From Nereocystis luetkeana (Eukaryota; Sar; Phaeophyceae; Laminariales; Laminariaceae), in the NCBI GenBank assembly GCA_031213475.1, contig JARUPZ010000019.1, positions 1,476,940 to 1,540,939 on the forward strand: DNA of 64,000 nt, given 5' to 3'. The stretch's first letter is position 1, and each line of letters starts with the position of its first letter. The position numbers and the translations under genes were made by a program. This document shows, piece after piece, positions 11,101 to 22,411 of the stretch. A model generated the notes under the pieces. That model saw only the letters and a list, made by a program, of their open reading frames with translations, was not told the origin of the DNA and made no database searches.

Positions 11101-14100
11101 ATGCTAGTACACTGTAGATAGTGGGTGGGATTAATTAACCCCATCCAAAACCTCCAGGAGTAGTCGTGCTCTCTAACGCTCAAGGCCTACTCGTGCCGCG
11201 ATCGAACCATCAACAGTTTCAGAGCTACGATGAGTCCCGGGCAAGACACCAAGCCATAGACCTGCAGTCATGCAGTCACCGGCAATGCTATCGAAGCATC
11301 ATACGCACGCAGCTTGCAAAGATGAGTTTCGATGACATTATTGGTATCGCAGCTGAGAGAGGCACTCCGCAGTATATTTCTGTTTTTTTTGCATCAATGT
11401 GTATCTCTTCAACGCCCTCTCGTGCCCTTTTCTGTTTTGCCACAGGTTCGTCAAAGGGACAGCCTTGTCCTTATCGCGTCCGAGAACTTCACCTCCAAAT
11501 CGGTCTACGACGCGCTGGGCTCCATGATGTCCAACAAGTACAGCGAGGGCTACCCCGGCGCGCGGTACTACGGCGGCAACGAGCAGATCGACAAGGTGCC
11601 GCACGAGCTATGGATACACTATCCTCCGTATACTTGGGAGTATACCTGCTATCTGTATGTATTACTGCATGGTACGACGTAGGTGCACGTATAGAGTTGT
11701 AGCTAATGCGCCGCTACGCGTGACCATATTATGGGCATAGTGCAGTTTTTAGCTACAGGCAGTACTCCCCGCCCTCTTCCGGCGGCAAGACGCGAAATAG
11801 GACCAACAGGGCAGAGAAACGCACCAAACGTGTACGACACGCTACTGCTGTAGTACAGCAGTTGCTGTGGTGCATACCTGGTACCAGGTGTGGCACGTAA
11901 GAGTAGCGCATGTAGCACATGCAAGTGCTTGTCAGTAGCGCATGTAGCGCATACAAGTGAGTGCAGTACCTACACGCGGGTACAGCACACACAGCAGTAG
12001 CGCATACATGCAGAAACCAGGAGAAAGGGGGGCGTGAGAGCACGGCTCGGTGGCAGCGAGTGCCGCTGCGCAATGATGGCGAACAGCGCACTGGCGCACT
12101 CACTGCTGGTGTCCGCCCGTCGATATATATATATAGCACCCCTGGTCATATTCTCATACGAGTACCTCCGCAAGTTTTTTTTTTTTGTTTTCATCTTGTG
12201 GAATCTGCTTTCACCGTTATGTACACACGCACAGGAAGGCAGGCGGGAGGGCCAGTGATGTTTGCTCGTTTCGAGGGGTAAAACGGTCGTGACGAGCGAA
12301 ACGCCCCCGCCGCTATCCAGCACCATTCTTGTCCCAAAATATTAGGGCCGATTTGATCAGTAGGTATTAATACGTTTATAGACAAACGTTCCCGAACTTC
12401 GGGACAGAGTGGTACTCTTAATCAACACCTTGCGTAAGTAAATACTGCACCCCTAGCCCGACGCCGCGCCGTCAAGAGACCAGGGCGTTCTTCGCAATGT
12501 CCACCGGGATTATTTCTTTCGGAAAGCGTCTCAAAACGCCATAAGACCCTTCACACGTTGCGCTGCTGTTCAATGTTTTCAATATGATAGGTGGAGTCCC
12601 TCTGCCAGAAGCGAGCGCTGGAGGCCTTCGACCTAGACCCCGAGCTCTGGGGCGTGAACGTCCAGACCCTGTCCGGAAGCCCGGCCAACTTCCAGGTGGG
12701 TTTTTTTTTTTTTCGCTTCCTCGTTCTTGCCTGCACTTATATTGTAACCCGTTTAGCACCGCACTCTCTGTTTGTTTGGGGGGACTATCTACATGGAAGT
12801 ACTTGTAGGGCCACTTTTCCGGTAGCTGAAGGGTAGTAACTGCTGCTGCCGCTGCTGCTGCTGCTCGCCTGGCGGGTTGATTAGTTTGTTCATCGATTGC
12901 AGAAGGAGCGTGTCTTCAGCGGGGTCTGGCACGCGCGCGACTCCTCGCATTACGTACGCTTTGTTGTTACAATTCGTGCCATCGGGCATGGTTTAGTGTA
13001 CGTAGTCAGCCTCCCCCCGAGTCGTTGTTTTGTCGAGCAGCTGGAAGGTCTGGTACGTGGTGTACTGCAGATTCTTCCTGCAACAGCAGCCGCTTGCCAC
13101 GCTGCACCCGATGGCGGCGGAAGGGTATCGTGTGCGCTGTAGCCCCAACGCTTCGAGATGGGTTTTCTCCAATATGTATGAAGTATGATGAGCTAAACCA
13201 ACAAATTGGGTTGAATTAACAGCAGTTATTTTGTTGCGCGACGGTCGTGACGGCGGAAATCCCGGAGGAAGTTCGTGAGCATGTGATTCAGGCGAGAACC
13301 CAAACAAATCCGCACAGAAGTGTCGCGAAAGGTTTTTCGCGGGAAGCATGTGATTGGGTCGCGTTTGTGTTTCGAAAGCGCTCGTACGGCCGCCTTTGCG
13401 TTCCTCGGCCTGAGCTGCCCTATCCTGTCCTGGTAACTGCCCTTTGTTGTCGTTTGTTTTCCTTTCTTTTGAAGGCGTACACCGCGGTGCTCCAGCCGCA
13501 CGACCGGATCATGTCGCTCGACCTGCCGCACGGTGGCCACCTCTCCCACGGGTACCAGACCGACACCAAGAAGATCTCCATGGTGAGAAAACAAGCGACA
13601 CAGAGATAGCGCGACATTAGAAACCAGGAGGCGAAAGGGCAAAACGGGGAACAAAAAGCAAAAGAGAGATGAAGAGCTAAAGGGAGGCAATAGGACTGGG
13701 CACTGCCACAGTATGTACTGGCAGTACTACTCTACTGATCGACCCAGCCAGTATGTTTACCGGCAGTTTTCCTGCTACGTACATCCAAGAAACACGCCGT
13801 TTTATGGTAAGGAAACCCACCAGATGCGTTTCGGAATTCCGGAAGAAGAGACAGTATACTGCCGCTATCCAGTATACTGATTGATTTCGACGACAGCGTA
13901 GTCGCTACTGACTGAGTCAGCCAGTGTCCGGCCCTAAAAAATGGAAGACATACGCGAATAAGAGACTGAAGGGCGAAGGTGGGTAGGCTCAAAGGAGCAG
14001 GCAAGCGCAGAAAAAGAAGGAAAGATGCGCGGCATGGAAATCGACGGCAAAAAGTGTCGCGGTGGCTGTTGTCTGTGAGCTTAAGCAAAGCCGCGCGCGA

Positions 14101-17100
14101 TCACCTCCCCCTTGTATGGGGGGGGCTCGGGCTTGCCTCCGCCGCAATTATAATCGTTTTTACCTTAACTACAAAAATGCGTTCTTCGAATCGTATGGCT
14201 GCCTTGCCTCGGCTCGGGTCGATGGTCTTAATTTGATTTTCTGCTTACCGGCCGTAGCACCCACGATTTTGGGGTCTTGGGCTGGCGCTAGTTTTGTTTT
14301 GTTACGCGTTTAGTTTCGGTTTCGGTTTTGTTGTATGGTCTGTGTTTTTCCCCCGTTTAAAAGCCCCACGCTGGCAGCGAGGGAACCATCGCTCTGGCTC
14401 ATAGCTGTTGGCGCTGGCGAGTGCATCGTTCTGCTCCGTGTTTTGAACACTGCATTACATGTTCCAGATACGGGGGAGTGCGACAGGGTGAACGGGTCTC
14501 GACCGAACCGGGGAAATTGTTGGCGACCGACCGGATTGTTGTACGAACTAGTATTGCTAGCTGGGCGGCTGCGACGCCGGGCGACCCTGAGCGGCGGGGG
14601 AGTCGAGGCCCCGAAAAGGCGGAGGGACGCCCCCCCCTGTCGAAGACCTCCTTTCCCACCTGGACGGTGGAAATCCGACGTGCTCTTCCCGGCATTGTAG
14701 GGAAGCGAGGGTCTATGGCCACACGACTGCGGCCATGCATGACATGATTACACCCCCCCATCTCCCCCCCCGCCTCACCGGCGGTTCTTAGTAGGATGCT
14801 GCTCACCCTTCAAGCGACTCGCCCAACCACCTCAAGGCGCTTCGCGCTTGGTGCAAGCATTGTCTGCCTGGTCGGTGAAACCCCGACGTGCTCCGTCCCG
14901 GCATTTGAGGGATGCGAGGGTCTATGATCATACGACTACGGCCATGCATGACATGAGTACCCCCCCCCCCCCCCCCCTCCTTTGCTCTGCGTCAACACCC
15001 TGTGTCCTCTCTCCCGATGACCTTTTCCTCTCGCGCCGTGCCTTTTTGTCCCCCGCCCGTTCCCCTTTCGCTCTTTTTTTTTTTGGGCGGGTCGTTCAGG
15101 TGAGTTCATTCTACGAGACGTTCCCCTACCGCCTGGATGAGAGCACGGGCCAGATCGACTACGACACCATGGCGGCCAACGCCAAGCTCTTCCGCCCTAA
15201 GGTCAGTCCCTTTTTGTTCTCCGCATGCGTCGACGTTGTTACCCAGCAGCTCACCCATAAACGTTGCTCTCCAGGGTACCTACGATGCAGCAGTATTTTT
15301 TGGTTTTATGTGAGTGTGATCCGGATGTCTTCAGTACGTCAGGGGGGTTGTACTTTGTCAACTCGGCAAAAGAGGCGCGGCAATATGCGCCGTGTGTGTC
15401 GTGTGTACTATACTGCTCGCGCTCGTACTTTGTTGTTTTTTTCTGCTTGAGGTAAAAAACTTGACATGTTTGTCGGGTTCCGGTATGCAACCATTACTAC
15501 CAGTAAAAAATATGGATACACACGGTGCTTGTCGTCTGGTGTTAAAAAAAAGGCGCTGATTGTGGAACGTGGCGGAAACCTCGCAAGGGACAAGACATGA
15601 TTTGTCTAGTTCTTGGTCACTATACTTTACCTGCGTCCTACCGAACGTTTTGTTTAATTCCGAATGCTTTCCGCTCCCTGACTGACACCATTGTTCGGTG
15701 CCAACTGCTGCTACTGCTGCTGCTGTCGCTTTTGCCTGGCTGCCGGCTGCTGCTGCTGCCGCTGCTCCTGCTGCTCCTGTTGCTGCTGCTGCTGTTGCTT
15801 CTGCGGTCGATGACGAAAACCAACAGCTCATTGTGGCCGGAGCGAGCGCGTACGCCCGCAACATCGACTACGCCCGCATGAAGGAGGTCGCGGACGCGTC
15901 CGGCGCGTGGCTGCTGTCCGACATGGCGCACATCAGCGGCCTCGTGTCCGCCGGCGTGGTCCCCTCGCCCTTCCCGTACTCCGACATCGTCACCACCACC
16001 ACCCACAAGAGCCTGCGCGGCCCTCGCGGAGCCATGATCTTCTACCGGAAGGTGCGCTTCACGTCTGTACACACGGAGTAGTAAGAAAAACCGCGCTGCA
16101 GGCCGTCGCAAGCATGGCGCGCTCATGGGTCCTTTGACCGCTCGTGTGAGCATCACCCGCATTTCAGTGTTCGGCGTCCCGTGGCGTGTGGGTCGTTCGC
16201 CGTTCTACGTCATACACTAGGTGATACGTGTCAGGGTATCCGTATTTTATGAATGGAGGTTCGCACGTACGAGTTTATAAATACGTACCTGGTACCTGAT
16301 GATGATGTTTCAACCGTCTTGTTTCTGTATTTTTTTTGCCGCTCTGGTGATGCTGGTTGTTCTCGAGATAGGGCCAGCGCGGAACGACCAAGAAGGGGGA
16401 GCCGATCATGTACGACATCGAGAACAAGATCAACTTCGCCGTCTTCCCCGGTACGCCGGGGTAGAAACAAACGCAAGCGACCCCCCCCCCCCCCCCCCCC
16501 CCGGCTGTAGGTAGATGCGCCTCGACACGATTCGAGCCCAACCTGTTATCATGTGGGAACAGTAAAAGCACCAACCGGAACACCTCGCCTGGTCACGCTT
16601 TGATGCGATTTTGATCGCACACGAGGCTTCTGATGTATGTGTGTCGCGGCTCTTGTCGAGCCGTTCGACCTCCAGGCTTGGGCTGGATACGTTGTTGGAA
16701 ATGTGATTTTTGCCCGCCCCTGAAACCCACGCTAGACAATTTTTGTTGTTGTGCCGTTACGTTTACGTTTTTCCTTTCGCCGTAGGAAAGAGTTGTATGT
16801 ATATATAGCGGTCCCTTCGGACGGTTTTGTGAAACTTGGTCGTAACCTTCGTTTTGTCTTTCAATGCGAGCGAGTGTCGATGTGCCGGAGGACTGCGGCC
16901 AGCTGCCCTCGGCTTCTTGTGACAGACGGCCCTCCTCTCGTTCTATGGGCATTTTCGGCCGCCGCCCTCGCAAGGAAGTCAGTCGCCCTTTGTAGCCGCC
17001 TCATAATTCAGGTTTGTATGTGGTACCAGCCAGGTATGTTCGTATCCTTTCTCCCTCCCCCGCGCCCGATCCCGTCAGGACCTTTTATGTCCCAAGGTAG

Positions 17101-19189
17101 CGAACGCCTGTTTCATTTTCGTCGTATGTATCATCCGTATGCCGGTGTGTCTGTATTCACCTGCTTACACCCCCCCCCCCCCGCTTCCCCTTATCCGAAT
17201 GACTCATCGTTGCCGCAGGACTGCAGGGCGGGCCGCACAACCACACCATCACCGCGCTCGCGACGGCCCTCAAGCAAGCCAAGGGACCGGAGTACGTCGC
17301 TTACCAGAAGCAGGTCAGGCAGGGAGCGGTTGTCTGAACCGGGCCAGGACATCAAACGTTTTTTTTTCTTTTCTTGTTTTGCGTGTTTTTGGTTTGTTGA
17401 CAAGTGCCAACATTTTTTTTTTTTTTCTTGCATCGGGCGTGGTTCCTGGCTCCGCGTCTTTGTTTTTGAAGCAGGACGCGACGTCTTTGCTGCACCCCTC
17501 CTCTCCCTCCACGCGCATCGGGCGTGCGTCTTCAAAACTCTTGGGAATGCCGTTATGTAACATGCGATTTTGCGTACTCCGTGTTGTGCTTGTTGCGAGC
17601 GTCGTACGTACACAAAGGCGCCGATAATTTTTGTTGAGGTCCTGAGGCGCCAAAACGGAAGCATCACGCGGTTACATCTTGTCGGCTTACCCCGTACCCC
17701 CCCCCACCCCCCCGCCCCTGCCGTGCGTTTTTCGTCGTATATCGGTCTGGGTGTGCTTACCACCAGGTCATTAAAAACTCGGCGGCGCTGGCGAAAAAGC
17801 TTAACGCCGACGGTTACCAGCTGGTCAGCGGCGGGACCGACAACCACCTCGTGCTCGTGGACCTCAGGAAGTCATCGGTGAGCTTTCTCGCTTGTGTTCG
17901 GGATGGCGACGCTTCTTTGCCGTGCATTTTCTCGCTCTCTTCTACCTCGGTTGTCTTCGATACTGTATGATATATACTGGACTGCTGTACTGCTGTAAGT
18001 AGAAATATTTGTTTTTTATTTGTGCTGCCAATAGTCGGAAGATCCTTGTAATTGATTTTGCCTCAGCCCCCCCCCCTCCCTCCCAGCTTAGGCCCCGACA
18101 TAACCACTGCAAAAAAGTAGTGAGAGCATCGGTTATGGTTGCCGTTGCCGTGGTGTGCGATGCTGCGGCCGCCTGATCTAAATATGACGCGACGTGGTTT
18201 GATTTGACGTGGCGCGTCACGCTGTCGCCGATGGCAGAACATCGACGGGGCCCGGGTTGAGCTCATCCTGGAGATGGTAAACATGGCCACGAACAAGAAC
18301 ACCGTACCCGGGGACAAGAGCGCACTCACCCCTGGAGGCATTCGCATGGGCGCGCCTGCCCTCACTTCTCGGGGGTTCACGGGTGAGTCCGTGCTTGTGC
18401 AGACATCTCGATGACGGACAGCCAGCGTTCGCTGGGATGGTTCTCCGTGCATTCCTCCGTTACCTTGCTTATATTTCAGTTTTTATTTTGTTTTTGGGAG
18501 GGACCGGGGCGGGGGAGAGAGGTGAAGTGTGTGGGTAGTTGGGCTGCTTATGTATGCCGCCCGCCCATGTGTCCTACTGTAGTCCCCTGCCCCCCCACCC
18601 CCTCTCGCCGCATTGTTTCGTCGGCACACCAGTTGATAGCAAGGGTTGCGCAGTCAGCAGGAATTCTTGAATTGCCCTCGCTTTGCCTCTCGTTCACGTG
18701 TGACGGTATCCTCTCTGCTTGGCTTTAATATGAATAAGAACCCCCCCCCCCGCCCCCACCCGATGAAGAAACTGTGTTTTCGCTAGAGCTGCCCCTGGTT
18801 CCTACCCCTATTGCCGATACACCAACCAACCGGCCAAATCAGCGCAGGTGTTTCCTTTTTTATTTTCCTCCCTTTCCGTTCGCTTCCTGACCTTTCCCTT
18901 CCTTTCCTTTACTCGCTTTCATTTTCCCTTTTTTTTATTCTTCTCCGGTCTGTTTTGCTTCGCAGAGGAGGACTTCGAGCAGGTCGGAGCGTTCTTCCAC
19001 AGGGGCGTCACGATCGCTCAGAAGGTCGCGGCGGACACGGGCAAGATCAAGGCGTACCGCGCGGCCCTCGCCGACGGCGGCAGCGCCTACCCCGAGATCG
19101 CCCAGCTCAAGGCGGACGTCGTGGCCTTCTGCCGCGACTTCCCTGTCGTCGGCTTTGACGACAAGACCATGCGCTACGCGGCCAAGTAA
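5192..19189 (+). CDS. SHMT: Serine hydroxymethyltransferase, mitochondrial type (12 exons)
   Basis: PLP enzyme interconverting serine plus tetrahydrofolate with glycine plus methylene-tetrahydrofolate. Exons: 5192-5275, 5463-5534, 11446-11595, 12591-12695, 13475-13582, 15100-15201, 15827-16051, 16372-16450, 17219-17313, 17767-17877, 18238-18382, 18966-19189. All introns are GT-AG with matching phase and total 1500 nt (499 aa), the usual length for mitochondrial SHMT. Residues 1-28 are Arg/Ala-rich without acidic residues until the end, a plausible matrix-targeting peptide. Family landmarks: IASENF (62-67), [36 protein letters not shown] (His159), DMAHISG (Asp239, His242) and [14 protein letters not shown] with the PLP Schiff-base lysine at 268. 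The Asp-Lys spacing of 29 equals that of the E. coli enzyme (D200-K229). The C-terminus is complete and ends in TAA. Exon 4 is taken to start at GTG GAG because this completes the [19 protein letters not shown] block. The first two exons are short and could be missed by automatic annotation. Confidence 0.95.
6649..6737. mobile_element. MITE family M2, copy a (piggyBac-like ends)
   Basis: An 89-bp inverted-repeat element starting CCCTTTTAGAACCGTAGTCC and ending with the near-complement GGACTGCGGTCCTAAAGGGG. The right flank is TTAA and the left flank TGAA. CCC(T)TT ends beside TTAA are typical of piggyBac-type non-autonomous elements. A second copy is at 51275-51361. Confidence 0.65.
8119..8235. 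repeat. Degenerate ~42-bp direct repeat
   Basis: About three diverged units built from GGACTC(C/G)CGAGGACTCGGTCATTT-like blocks. A related fragment lies near 9120-9230 in the same SHMT intron. Non-coding. Confidence 0.5.
8665..9042 (-). CDS. Antisense open frame in SHMT intron 2, unrecognised
   Basis: A 125-codon minus-strand frame starting at ATG and ending with TGA, wholly inside the large SHMT intron. The N-terminal part ([17 protein letters not shown]) is hydrophobic and aromatic. The middle is Gly/Ser/Ala-rich. The last 30 residues ([20 protein letters not shown]) look like an amphipathic helix. The composition is more protein-like than neighbouring shadow frames, but no family was recognised. 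It could be a nested gene, an exon of a transposon-derived gene, or chance. Confidence 0.3.
   Translation of the reverse strand: MFRIWVYLLVERLVWYGARISRHLQVVLPRCEHTARGLLRLMAHQPIKIDCAGADGRGGGAGSAESGLSTDQGSVEASVEQVAVPSAPPRPSARDKAAVRYRVEKYLLQQLNYEPFLNRLIAGDE
13735..13935 (-). repeat. Interspersed repeat family M3, copy a
   Basis: This segment is the inverted counterpart of 42075-42310. Both encode, as shadow frames, the series [17 protein letters not shown]-like, then a K/R-T-GEHTG-like end, showing DNA-level homology of about 200 bp. It lies in SHMT intron 5. No terminal repeats or target duplication were resolved. Confidence 0.55.
14635..14771 (+). repeat. Repeat family R1, copy 1 (partial)
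   Basis: Contains the R1 core TCCGACGTGCTC, CCCGGCATTGTAGGGA, GCGAGGGTCTATGG and CGGCCATGCATGACATGA, followed by C-rich sequence. It sits in SHMT intron 5 in the sense orientation, immediately upstream of a fuller copy. Confidence 0.7.
14783..14981 (+). repeat. Repeat family R1, copy 2 (near full length)
   Basis: About 200 bp. It starts GGCGGTTCTTAGTAGGATGC and passes through GCTTCGCGCTTGGTGC, GTCTGCCTGGTCGGTGAAA and CTACGGCCATGCATGACATG. It ends GAGTAC plus a run of about 19 C. The copy at 59208-59427 shares this whole structure. It is in SHMT intron 5, sense strand, ending about 120 bp before the exon 6 acceptor. Confidence 0.75.
15700..15812. repeat. Imperfect (CTG)n tract in SHMT intron 6
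   Basis: A CTG/GCT-rich microsatellite ends just before the exon 7 acceptor at 15826. It makes long Ala, Leu or Ser shadow frames in three phases. The SHMT alignment places it in the intron, since exon 7 must begin at [11 protein letters not shown]. Confidence 0.8.
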
Positions 19190-21312
19190 TCGCACGTGGT
19201 CGGTTGTTCATGCATTCGTTCGTGCGCCGGTGGCGTGTAGTATCGGTACACTAGTACAAAAGTTTTTTTCGGGGGGAAAGAGGAGAGACAAGGAACGGGG
19301 AAAGCGTGGGCTAGGACGGCACGCCGAGAGGGGGCAGTATAGAGGGGAGGGGGGGTGGGGGCGCAGGACGCAGGGTTTTATTTGTCCCCCAACGCTTTTT
19401 GATTGTCCTGCGAAATTGGAGTCGACGAGCGAGCGCGTTTAGACCACGTACCGCGCTGCGTGCGTCATTGTGCGTAGAGGTACGCGATAGACGGTAGGCC
19501 CTCGTTCTCATTTTTTTGCTGTCATGGTAACAATGGAGACCCTACCTCGCACGTGGTAGCCAAGCGTGCGAAATCATTTCATCGAGGGGGTTTCCCCCTT
19601 TTCTCGGGGGGCGCGGTGGAGGGGGGACCGGCGAGAGGGGGGGGCAGGAGGAAGGGGAGGGAGAGAGGCGACAGTTACTCTAGAGGGGCGCCGGGCGCTC
19701 TGTTTTTGTGATCCTTCTTTTTTCGTGTATAGAAGGTAGTCTTCTTTGATTGCGTACGTACGTCGTACGTAGCACGCGCGTGAAAAAAGGTGGCTATTTA
19801 TTATTTATTTTGGCGATTCTTCTGGGTGCATGTCTTGTTTCGTCAGCAACATGACGGCATCCTCCGCAGAGGCACGCACGTGTCGCGGCCTTGCCCCCCA
19901 TTCAGACAATTGACGAGGGAGGGGTGTGTGGGGTTGGGAGGAAGACAACCATTTGGGGATGTATCTCGCCGCATTGCGGGTGCGCACCTCGGAGCTGGTG
20001 CATATCCCTCCACCCTACTTTTTCCACGGAAAACAAACTGGCCGCTTTCTGTACATGGCGCAACAATAAACGACCCGCAAGGAAACAAAATATGGACGTA
20101 ATTTTTCGGTGAAGAGGCTGCAAGGGAGAGGTTCACAGCGCGCGCGGGTGGTGGGGAGGGGGGATAGCTTTTTCCTGCTCATACCGATATTGGCAGAGGC
20201 GCGAGGCCGGGGGCGTGTGCGGCCCCCAAAATAGGTATAATTTGATTCGTGTTGTGTGTTTTCTGTTGGGGTATATTCCCATTGCCATACAGCTGATATA
20301 AAACACGTGTTACTTTCACACCCCTTATCGTTCAAAACGATGATGGTGGTGGTGGACCCGCGGGTGTTGGCGTGTCAACAAAAAACTTGCGCTAAACCCT
20401 TTTGACGACAGGGGAGAATATGCGCTACGTTTTCCTCGTGGTCTGCTTGCTCTCGCTCGCCTGCTTGTTGGGCGGCCACACGTTGCTCCGCCAATGAAGC
20501 GGGGTGATCAAAACGGCATTGCTTTGTTCTACTACTGCTGTACGGACTTACTCTGTCTGCGTACTGCCTCGCTTGTAGACGTATTGTGAACGTTGAGAGC
20601 CAAGGCACACCCCCCCACGTTGAAGCATCTACCCCACGGTGCACACCAACACATGTACGGAGGTGCTAAAAAACACACGTTACGCCTGTAAGTCATTGCA
20701 GAGTATACCTACTGTATATACACACTCGCGCGTCGCCCCAAACGAGCAGCCGCACGGGACCGCTGGCGCAAATCATGACCCACGTTCACGCCGCGTCACA
20801 CGTGTATCATGTACAGAGCTCTCAAGATCATCCCAGGTCGGGGGAGGGATGACCGGGGCTCGTCTTCACGCGTCCCTGTATTATAAGAGGCTAGTAAACG
20901 TCAACACACTCCTCGAGTCCAAGGCGACTGACGCCGGGCGATGCGCGTGACGATGGCGTGATGGTCGTTGCACTCTGTAGAAAGGCGAGAGGGAGCATCG
21001 TACGGGCTCTGGAGCGCAGTCCACGGGGGGGGGGGGGGGGGGGGGGTTGAAAACTCTCAAGAATGCTGGGGTCGCGCCGTCGTGGAGGAGGCATTACCAT
21101 AAAAGGGGTGTTTCTCGTCACAGATTGGGTCGGCCGAGGGGAGCTCGATGGGCAACTTTAAGCACTGTCTCGTTCAAGGTCACTTTTCGTTTCCTGCGAT
21201 ATCTCTGTCGTTGCGCAGTGCTGATAAGATGGCGGTGGGAGCGGCCAAGGATTGTGCTCCTCCAGCCAAAGCTGTCGCATTCAGTAGCCGGGCGTGTGTG
21301 TGTGTGTGTGTG
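19190..21312. other. Convergent intergenic region, left part
   Basis: Between the SHMT stop and the SINE-like cluster. It has G-rich runs (19280-19370, 19620-19670, a 19-base G run near 21024) and no frame with family resemblance. SHMT and the minus-strand coiled-coil exons end toward each other, so 3' UTRs and terminators should be here. A short (GT)n tract ends at 21313. Confidence 0.55.
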
Positions 21313-21527
21313 TTTTTTTTTTCATCCCATTTATTATCTTCGCCCATCTTCTTCTCTCTCTCCTTCCAACTCGTAACTCAGATCCGGGGTCACATAGCAG
21401 GCTCTTCTCCCCCCTTCCCGCTACGGTACGTGCCTTCATTTTTATCGCGAGAAGATTTCAGCCTTTTCTTCCCTCGTCGACTCGCATCGAATTGTGCCTA
21501 CCCACGCTGCAAGGCGCTCTCAACAAT
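21313..21527 (-). mobile_element. SINE-like family S, copy 1
   Basis: On the minus strand the element begins TTGAGAGCGCCTTGCAGCG, continues GACGAGGGAAGAAAAGGC and TGACCCCGGATCTGAG, and ends in a short A tail. It is nearly identical over about 215 bp to copy 2 at 41225-41465, indicating recent mobility. No tRNA-like head was proven. Confidence 0.75.
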
Positions 21528-21535
21528 TGAATACA

Positions 21536-21539
21536 TTTA

Positions 21540-21613
<74 letters not shown>

Positions 21614-21659
21614 ATTATTATTATTATTATTATTATTGTTATTGTTATTATTATTGTTA

Positions 21660-21731
<72 letters not shown>

Positions 21732-21745
21732 TTATTATTATTATT
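21536..21745. repeat. (ATT)n microsatellite, ~210 bp
   Basis: An almost pure ATT/AAT trinucleotide tract. It creates poly-Ile, poly-Leu and poly-Asn shadow frames that are not genes. Its position directly after the minus-strand tRNA-derived head suggests it is an expanded SINE tail. Confidence 0.9.
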
Positions 21746-21845
21746 GCAAATAAAGTCAAAGTCCGACCCACCTGGGGCTCGAACCCAGGACTCAAACAAG
21801 TAGAATTCGAGGTTAACCACTTGAACCACCGGGGCGTTGGGCCCG
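21746..21845 (-). mobile_element. tRNA-derived SINE head with (AAT)n tail
   Basis: On the minus strand it has an A box (TGGTTCAAGTGG), a D arm closed by GGTT/AACC, and a B box in GGGTTCGAGCCCC. The T-stem CTGGG/CCCAG is perfect with a 7-base loop. The presumed acceptor stem has two mismatches and the anticodon arm is irregular, so it is a SINE rather than a tRNA gene. It runs into TTTATTTGC and the long (AAT)n tract. Confidence 0.65.
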
Positions 21846-22411
21846 AGATTTACTGAGTAGGTATTCAAGTACATATATATAATGAGACATGTTTCAACAA
21901 CCTTAACCTTGACACACCTACAGCAGCAGAACGGAAGCTTACTCTTTACACCACCTAGATTGGAAACATGAGTCAAAATACTGCTGACAAGGCTATTGGA
22001 ACACGCGTACTCGAAGCGCTAAAACATACGATATTTAGTGAGAAACGTCGGCCATTGCACAGCACATAGCCGGCCAATACTATCGTTGGATGCCGCGATA
22101 CCTTCTACGCCCATTTTTACGCTATTTCTATCAGCCATAGGCATTTATCGGCTATAACACGTAACTTCTCGAGCTAATCCGACAATTTATCGTTAAACCT
22201 GCCACCCCCCCCCCCCCCCCCCCCCCCTCTTGAATCCTTTCCTTAGCATCACATAACGGGCTGAGCGCGGCCTGCCTCCCCCCCCCCCCGACTACCCCTT
22301 GCTCTTGAATTATTTCCTTAGCACCACATAAAACGGTCCAAGCGCGGCCTGCGGAGAGCTTCAGGATTCCACGCCTCCAGGGCTCCAGGGCTGCCCGGAC
22401 TAGTCTTGTCC

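Larger units (their letters stand above)
5535..11445 (+). other. 5.9-kb intron 2 of SHMT
   Basis: This intron separates the exon ending in the [12 protein letters not shown] segment from the IASENF exon and is far longer than the gene's other introns (0.19-1.5 kb). It contains an M2 MITE (6649-6737), a degenerate direct repeat (8119-8235), poly-C runs near 8303 and 9701, and an antisense open frame (8665-9042). Another antisense frame at 6807-7289 looks weaker. No additional SHMT exon is needed to complete the protein. Confidence 0.8.

Noticed and set aside
15698..15826. N-terminal Ala-rich extension to the SHMT exon 7 frame
   Set aside because: It is the (CTG)n intron tract read through. 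The SHMT family alignment and the AACAG acceptor place the exon start at 15827.
16751..17560. 269-codon plus-strand frame
   Set aside because: It crosses SHMT exon 9 in the wrong frame and consists mostly of intron sequence with C and T runs.
21494..21976. Poly-Ile, poly-Leu and poly-Asn open frames
   Set aside because: Artefacts of the (ATT)n microsatellite in all frames.
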